Shown here: in pieces, positions 50,201-59,200 of the stretch | Layout: the number at the start of each line of letters is the position of its first letter | Numbering within the stretch: position 1 is the stretch's first letter | Source: Marthasterias glacialis | Lineage: Eukaryota; Echinodermata; Asteroidea; Forcipulatida; Asteriidae | Assembly: GCA_911728455.2 (NCBI GenBank) | Contig: OU452223.1 | Coordinates: 5,168,174-5,232,173, forward strand | DNA: 64,000 nt | Direction of reading: 5' to 3' | Made by a program: the position numbers and the translations under genes | The notes under the pieces: generated by a model | The model's input: the letters and a program-made list of their open reading frames with translations, nothing else | Databases searched by the model: none | Told to the model about the DNA's origin: nothing

Positions 50201-53200
50201 TATACATGTAGTTTTATCCTCAAATCAAAAGGCAAAGATCTAGTCGATTGTTATATAAAACAAATAATGAGCGATTTGCAATGGAGAGAAAATGTTCATT
50301 CTTTGAAAGATGGAATATGTTCATTCAACTCGGCTTTGCCTCTGTGAATGTAACATTCCATACCATGTTTAAATTTCAGCTTCATGTAAGAGCATGTTCA
50401 CTAGAAAACTGGAAATGCATTCAGAGTGTTCCATACTCATTCTAATAATGAAGTTCAAGTCTAATGAGGTCATGATGAGGTCACCATCGGGGGGGGGGGG
50501 GGGGAATTACAGAAAAGACCGCATGCCAGAAAAAAAAAGAAACAAAAATTCAATATAATGTTATGCTACACTGAGATCCCTAATCTCATCAAACACATCT
50601 GAAAGTTTACTGTGCTTTAATAAGCAGTAAATATAGAGCAAGGTTTTTTTTAATTTTTTCTTAACCTTCTGCGATTAACCATTGGCAGAGATGGGTAAAT
50701 TACACATGAGTAAGCAAAACCAGCACTGTGGCATTGGGCTGGAACAGCTACATGAACATGTACCTGTACTTGGCCAAGCTTTTATATGACTGGCATTATT
50801 CATGGCCCCCCCTTTTTTTTTTAACGTAACGCATCATGTGCAGATACAGGATGGAAAAGGAATGGGGTACAGGGGGGCTGGGGACCTGGGGGGCTGGAGA
50901 ACACATTAAAGGGCCGAAGGGTACTTGCTTTGGTAGCCACAGTGTAGTTCATAATGTAAAACTTCTTGGTGCCTCTGACCTTTGACCTTTGATAAGTAAT
51001 TACATGTCAATGACAAACTCTCTCTTCATGGACGAGTATTTAAATGACAAATTCACGAGGGATGAGTATTTAAAAGACAGACTTGCGCATCAGGGATTAG
51101 TATTTGAATGAAAAACTCCTGAGGAGTGAGTATTTAAATGACAAACTCGCGTAAAAAATTTGTATTTTAATGCAAAAGTCATGAGGGATGAGTATTTAAA
51201 TGACAAACTCTGGCATCAGAGATCAATATTTAAATGACAAACTCATCAGAATTTAATGAGTATTTAAATGACAAACTCTGGCATCAGAGATCAATTTTTA
51301 AATGACAAACTCATCAGAATTTAATGAGTATTTAAATGACAAACTCTGGCATCAGAGATCAGTATTTAAATGAAAACCTCTCGCATCAGAGATCAGTATT
51401 TAAATGACAAACTCTGGCATCAGAGATCTGTATTTAAATGACAAACTCTGGCATCAGAGATCAGTATTGAAATGACAAACTCTGGCATCAGAGATCAGTA
51501 TTTAAATGACAAACTCTGGCATCAGAGATCAGTATTGAAATGACAAACTCTGGCATCAGAGATCAGTATTTAAATGACAAACTCTGGCATCATAGATCAG
51601 TATTGAAATGACAATCTCTGGCATCAGAGATCAGTATTGAAATGACAAACTCTGGCATCAGAGATCTGTATTTAAATGACAAACTCTGGCATCAGAGATC
51701 AGTGTTTAAATGACAAAAACTTTGCATCAGAGATCAGTATTTAAATGACAAACTCTGGCATCAGAGATCAGTATTTAAATGACAAACTCTGGCATCAGAG
51801 ATTAGTATTTAAATGACAAACTCGCATCAGAGATCAGTATTTAAATGACAAACTCTCGCCTCAGAGATCAGTATTTATATGACAAACTCTGGCATCAGAG
51901 ATCAGTATTTAAATGACAAACTCTGGCATCAGAGATCAGTATTTAAATGACAAACTCTGGCATCAGAGATTAGTATTTAAATGACAAACTCGCATCAGAG
52001 ATCAGTATTTAAATGACAAACTCTCGCATCACAGATCAGTATTTAAATGACAACCTCTGGCATCAGAGATAAGTATTTAAATGACAAACTCTGGCATCAG
52101 AGATCAGTATTTAAATGACAAACTCTCACATCAGGGATCAGTATTTAAATGACAAACTCTCGCATCACAGATCAGTATTTAAATGACAAACTCTGGCATC
52201 AGAGATCAGTATTTAAATGACAAACTCTGGCATCAGAGATCAGTATTTAAATGATAAACTCTCGCATCAGAGATCAGTATTTAAATGACAAACTCTGGCA
52301 TCAGGGATCTGTATTTAAATGACAAACTCTGGCATCAGAGATCAGTATTTAAATGACAAACTCTGGCATCAGGGATCAGTATTTAAATGACAAACTCTGG
52401 CATCAGAGATCAGTATTTAAATGACAAACTCTGGCATCAGAGATCAGTATTTAAATGACAAACTCTGGCATCAGGGATCAGTATTTAAATGACAAACTCT
52501 CGCATCAGGGATTGGTATTTAAAAGACAAACTCTCGCATCAGAAATCAGTATTTAAATGACAAAAACTTGCATCAGGGATGGGTAATTAAGTGACAAACT
52601 CTCGCATCAGGCATGAATAAAAGAAAAAGGTTTCTCTTTTTTCTTTTAATACCATAGATATACACCAGTATATGATGAAACACTATGTACTTGATGCTTC
52701 CTGAATCCTGCAGAAAAAAAACACCTCCTACCCCCACCTCCTCCCCCGTCAGACTCCTGCAATACTGAGTATACAGTGTTTAATCATGCATCGGTATCAG
52801 GTCAAGTTAATAACAAAATATTAAACAAATTTGAATGAACTGCTCCAAATAGTATACAGAGGAGATGTAAAGTACTGAGGTTCTAAACATTTGTTTGATT
52901 GTTTGTGTCATTTTGTTCTCCGCCTTCCCACCAAGGAATTGAGGAGCAGTCACTGTCCGTTATAAACACCCTGTAAATATTGTTCGAGCTCATGTACCTG
53001 CATACATTTGCTTCATCACTGGACCAGAGTCCCTCTACTCACTTTCACGTACTTTTCCCCTCTCTCAGGACTTATTTGATCATTCCAACACATCTGGTAG
53101 TGGTTCCGGCCTCCCTTATCTTGTCCAGAGGACTGTTGCCAGACAGATCACGCTGGTGGAGCAAGTCGGTGAGTAGTTTTTTTAGTCTGGTTGACGGGAA

Positions 53201-56200
53201 TGTGGGTTAACAAGTTCCTGGATGTGTGTCAGTGATTCACCGTGTTGAATTCCAAGCGAATGTTGTTGTGGCTTGCGGTTCAGTTGGTAACATGAGTAAG
53301 GAATTTCGGTCATAATAAACCATTGCAAATAATGGAGGGGACCGTGTACGGATTCTGTAGCCTCACACTTTGATTACACAGAAACTCCAATACCTCATGA
53401 ATATGTATGACAGGTTTGTGAGGGACAGGGTGAATTTAAATTTAGACATTTTAATAAGAGATGTCTTTCTTTAGATAAATAAAGAAATCCGTCTGCAAGG
53501 CTGGAAGGCAGTTTTACAAAATTTGTCTGGAATAACGGTACTGTGTGTATCATCTGAGTGCCTGGAAAAGGGCATAATGAAAGGTTAACTGGGAACAAGG
53601 GCGTTGGCAGGTAATGTGCGAAATGTTTGCTTCAAGAAAACTGGTTGCGAAAGTTGGATCGGTTTTCTGCCATTCAAAAGTCAATATAGAAAGGTGAAAT
53701 TCTGCATGGGTATGGGAAAATATGTTTTTGGGGTAATGGCAATGTTTTTTTTTAAGGAGCCTTTTTATTGCTTAAAGCTTCTGTTGCTGGAACATAAAAG
53801 TATTTTGTGCACCTGAAAGATGGTCATAGAGCCTTACGCCCTTCTGCCGAGCAGGCGATGGTATGTTCTCTTGAAAAGATTGAAAAGTGAATACTCAAAA
53901 TTTGAATTGTCATATTATTAATGGGTGTTAAAAAATATATGGTAATGTTTTTAAGTGTGTTGAAATAGACATTTTTTTTTAATCGTCAGAATTCCCAGGA
54001 TGATTTTTATAATTATTTTTTTTGCCACTGGGTATTTTCACCGTTTTCATAAACAAACAGAGCAATAAACACAGTTCAAAAATGATGAGATACCAGGGAA
54101 AGCGCATCAGTAAACCGCTGTGATTTTCTCTTTGAACTAGGCAAGGGACGGTACGGCGAAGTGTGGCGCGGCAACTGGCAAGACGAAAACGTTGCAGTGA
54201 AAATCTTCAACTCCATCGACGAGAAGTCATGGTTCCGCGAGACGGAAATCTACAACACCATTATGCTGCGTCACGATAACATCCTGGGTTTTATCGCCTC
54301 GGACATGACGTCAAGAAACTCCTGCACACAGCTATGGCTTATTACTCACTACCACGAGTTTGGATCACTGTATGATTACCTGAACCGGAACGTTATAGAC
54401 ATGAAGGTAGCCATCCGACTGGCGTTGTCGGCCGCCGGTGGGCTCGTCCATCTCCACACAGAGATCTTCTGCAACAACAGCAAGCCCGCCATCGCCCACC
54501 GTGACATCAAGAGCAAGAATATCCTGGTGAAGGAGAACCACACGTGTTGCATCGCCGACCTGGGGCTGGCCGTGCTGCACACACGGAAGAATGACCAGTT
54601 GGACATTGGGATGAACAGCAGGGTGGGCACCAAGCGCTACATGGCGCCAGAGCTGCTGGAAGAGACCATGAACACGGCCGAGTTTGAGTCGTTCAAGAGG
54701 GTGGATGTCTATGCCTTTGGACTGGTGCTTTGGGAGATCGCAAGGAGGTGTCAAGTTGGGGGTACGTTACTGACTGGCTCACAAAAATCTCCCTGGTGTG
54801 GATTTCACAAAGCACTAGGACTAGTCTTATCTCTAGTTAGGATGAGTAACTAGTCCTAACTTATAGGACTAGTCATACGTTAGGACTAATCGTAAGTTAG
54901 GACTAGTTTTGTGAAATCCACCCCTGATCATTCAAGCTCCTTGAGACAGTCTTTCTTTCTAGTTTACTTGGAAGTTTTACTTTAAAAAGCAAACTTTAAA
55001 AAACAAACAATAAGTAGGCCAGTTCCCAGCCACGAAACATTTTTAGCAAGTGATCAAATGACACAACAGAACATGCCATTCATGCTATTATGGGGCCAAA
55101 CTTTTGGAGAGAGGTTTTTCTCAATTACGCCATTTTTTTTATAACTTAATTGGCCGATTATTCAAAGGCCGTATCTGAATAACAGGCATGTGATGTCTCA
55201 GGATTTTTCCTGATTTCACGATTTTCTCAAAATCCCTTCAAATTTTCTTGAACGAATGTAAATCAGCCACCAAATGGAGAAAGAAATAGTCCATATCGTG
55301 TCCAAATCGGTAGTTTTGCGTTTCTGTTGATCCACATGGGTATGTAAACCTCCTGAATCGTAACATCTGGGAGGTTCTGGGTCTAGGTAAGGGGGAACCC
55401 AGGCCCGCAAGCCATTTTCAGGAATTTTCACTGTCGGCAAATCTCATCCCTAGAATGCGCAGTTGCGGCTATGGCTCTGGGTAATGAGGTGGCGATCTAG
55501 CCGTAGGCACAGCCGTAGCTGAAGCCTCAGTCTCAAATGGAAAGAAATCTACATGTGACTCGGGCACGAATGGAACCCGTGACTTGGTCAGAATATCTCT
55601 CTGCAGACTACTTGCAATACGCACAGCACAATGTGCAACACCACATCATGACAAATGCCGTGGGGGGTCCTGGCAAAAAAAGTGCAGTGTAGTGGATGGA
55701 TGACTAACAGCTTCAGTGCATAGCTGCAAGTTTAGATCAAAGGTCACTGTATGACAAAGTGTGAAATACTATTTTAATTTGCCGTTATAAATAACCCCTT
55801 CTGATGCTACCATACAGCAGACATCGGTTAAACTTGACAATATTCTGATCGTAGCACAGGATCGGTAATTATTGAAAATTGATAAGTTCTAATCTGAAAG
55901 CTCACTGGTTGTGAAAGGTTCACAGCGGTACCGATCCTCTAGAGAAATACTTCCACGTCAAACATTTTCTAAGTCAAGAAAATAGCATTTGAGCACCCTC
56001 AGTTCGTCATTACTTATTTTGATTGCTGTAATTGAAATAAGCATGTATGTGAACGTGAACGAAATCCCGGACAAAACAGAACCCATGTTTTGGTGTTTCT
56101 TCACTAAAATGTGCAGATGGTGTGTTAGTGGAGAACTAGACCACGGAACTGATTGTTATTTTTTTCTCTTAAACGTGAGGAGTATTTTATTCCTGACATC

Positions 56201-59200
56201 AAGACTGAAGAGCTGGGCACAGCTTCTTCGTTTATACACCAAAGTAGTTTTTGTTTTGAAAGCGAAGTTGCCTTGCAAACAGCCAATATACATTACATGT
56301 ACGCGGATACTGAGTCTGGTTGCCTCAAAGGGTACATGTATGGTTGAAAGTCAAGATTGCATGTGTACATAACTGTTGTATTCAGGGAACAAGACATGCA
56401 ATGCATTGTATATAGATGGCCATCTTGTGATTGAAAGCCAATTATCATCATTCTTAATTTCACATAGCATTGGTAGTAAGACGATTTCTCCGTAGCTTGC
56501 ATCGCTTCACATGCTCAAAAGAAATTTGTATCTGATCTTCAAAGTTCACAAGGCCTCTGGGTTCTTCCCCCCCCACCATATTTAAGGACTGTGTGTATGC
56601 ATTGTGTTTCACTCTCCAACGTAAACACTAACTTCCTAATGGCCTTCCTGTATTCCTCAGTTAAACCTTTAACACAAAAACCTCTGATGTATGATAAGAC
56701 TTGCTTGGCGAGGGCTATTTTAGTATTATTTTTTTAATGCAATTCGCTCATCACAAGGCCCAAAGGCCACTCGAGGTGTGGGCTACTTTTTGAAGGGATA
56801 GAAACCTGCACCCAATGAGCAGAAACAAGACATGGCGAGATATAAACGCAAGTCTCTTCACAGCACAGCTAAGAACAGGGAGGGGTAAATGAATCAAATG
56901 ACAAACGTAACTGCCTCTTCCCCTATTTGAAGCAATTATAGTTATATACTGTACCCATTTGGTCAGCTTTAGTCCGATTATGAGTTTACGATTGAGGATA
57001 GTCGTGGTTTAAGAAAAGTAGACAACCTATTTTTGGCTCGGGACTAAAAAGTTGTGCAGTTGTATGGATTTTATAAAATTGGTTTTGCATATTTTGGCGC
57101 TCCTGGTAAATGGAGTTTATAGACTGTTCCGGCCTGTCAATCAAACTGTGCGCATTGACCAATTGGATCACCCCTTTTGGTCATGTGACCTCGATCAAAC
57201 TCGGTCACACGTGCAGTGTAAATGCACACAAACTAAGGTGTGTGGGCGGGGCTTGTTGCCAAAGCCGGAACGGTCTATTGATCAAGAGTGGTCTCCAAAG
57301 TAATTGTTTAGCAAAAAGAATCTTCATTTTCTTAGAAAATCAATTTGTGGATTTTGATATTTTTTAGACAAAGTTTTCACTTAACTCCCTTTTAATCATT
57401 ATGAATATGAAATTGCAATTAACGGCCTTATAGCACTGAGCCGACACTGTTGTCTATTGACAAGCCTTACGGCAGTTTTATTCGTCACACCAAATGTTAC
57501 TACAGAAACTAGCATTTAGAGATGTTTTGGAGCAAGTCCTCAAATTTCTGCTGTACCGTACTTGCATTTTCTACAATATTTGTTAACCAAATAGTTGGCC
57601 TTGTCATTTGTTTTCAGGTATTGTTGAAGATTACAGACCTCCATTCTTTGAGTATGTCTCCAGTGATCCGGGATTTGAAGATATGAAAAAAGTTGTTTGC
57701 ACCGAAATGCTTCGGCCGACGATCCCGAACAGGTGGTCAAATGAATCTGTAAGTAATATAATAAAGTGTTTGGACATTGTACGTTATTTTCTAAACTTGT
57801 TGGAGTTAACAATTGCAAATCAGGGAAGCTTGATGATTTGTGCACAGTTTGGACAGGTAACAAATTATTCAAGTGGAACTTTCAATCTGAAAGCTGGTTG
57901 TAAAGTTCATGGTACCAATTCTCAAGGGAAATGTTTCCGTCAGATATGCTGTCAAAGTCGAGAAAATAGCATTTGAAGACTGCAAAAAGTCAATGCTGCT
58001 TGTTTTGATTGCCCGATATGAAATGATGTACTTTTCCTCAGCTTTCCCCTTTGTTGTGTTTTATGAAAGAGAAACTAATAACTGTATAGCATTTATATTT
58101 CAAGCTGTACAAAATCCTCCAAATTGGTCTTTAAAGCCCCAGCTCAACATTAGTAAGAAAGGAAAAAAAATGTTCACAGATTTACATATACCTTACATGG
58201 TATAAAGATAATGATGGTAGAAAACTTTCCTTGAAATATTTCTGCCTGACGTGTTATCGTTTTTGAATAATAAATGAAAAAGGACCCAAAAGTAGTTTTC
58301 GTCAGAGTGAGATGAAACTCTGCCCATAGGAATGCGTACAAAAATGCTGAATGCATTTTAACCGTTTTCTTGCAAATAAAAGAATGAATTGAGCTGAAAT
58401 TTTTTACAGGTTGGTTTTATTACATGTATCTTGATTTGTGCAAATAATGGAAGCATTTACAGTCAGTTTACCAATGTTGAGCTGGGGCTTGAAAAAGACA
58501 AGACCCCCCCCCCCCCCATTATTGGCTTTGTCATTCTGTTTATTATGCCCTCAAAATTACCCACCCCTCCCCTTCCCCCCCCCCCCCATAAAAAAAGAAG
58601 AAGCAAGTTTGGAGATTCGGGATTGCACAAGTACTTCCCTTACACACGAAGGTTTCCTTGACATTGACAGAATGCGTACACGTGTCACAATAAATCATGG
58701 GCTACCGGCCAGTTGCCGGCATGAAGTGTTGCACTCACTCACCCGCTGTAACTGGGCGTGCTCCAATCAACTCATAGACCCCCCAGTTAGACTTTGGGAA
58801 ACACACCCTTATCATTCAATGATGTAATGACATTGGGTTCTCGTTTCAAGGGTGTGGGGGAGAGGGGGGGGGTCGATGAGGAAGGGTAATGACGGCTGTA
58901 GTGGGGATGAGCTGGCACAGGTGGAAAACGGATCTGTGGATGATTCAAACCTAGCCTTGAATCGATGCACGACTGTTGTGGGTTTTTTTCCCCAGATGGT
59001 ACAATACTTCGTATTGTTCGGAAATAATAATCCATTTAGACCAGTGACAGTTATAACTTTAACCCCCTAGGCTAGGAACCTTGCATTTGCTGAATTCAGC
59101 AGCCTGTGGTAAAGCCCCAAAAAACAAAGTATGGTGATCAGATTGTCGGGCCTGGCTAGCTTAATGCAAAGCATGGTTTGTGTATCAATCAAAATTAGGC

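Larger units (their letters stand above)
47594..53068 (+). other. Intron 4 of ALK1/2
   Basis: About 5.5 kb between the transmembrane and GS exons, the largest intron. It contains an inverted-repeat element at 47802-48059, a dispersed repeat flanked by ~105-bp direct repeats (48803-49455), a G16 run (50489-50504), and a 34-bp minisatellite (51013-52618). Sequence 49456-51012 shows no gene and no other clear repeat. Confidence 0.75.

Noticed and set aside
51013-52618. CRISPR-like array
   Set aside because: Units are continuous 34-bp tandem copies without unique spacers, in an intron of a eukaryotic gene.
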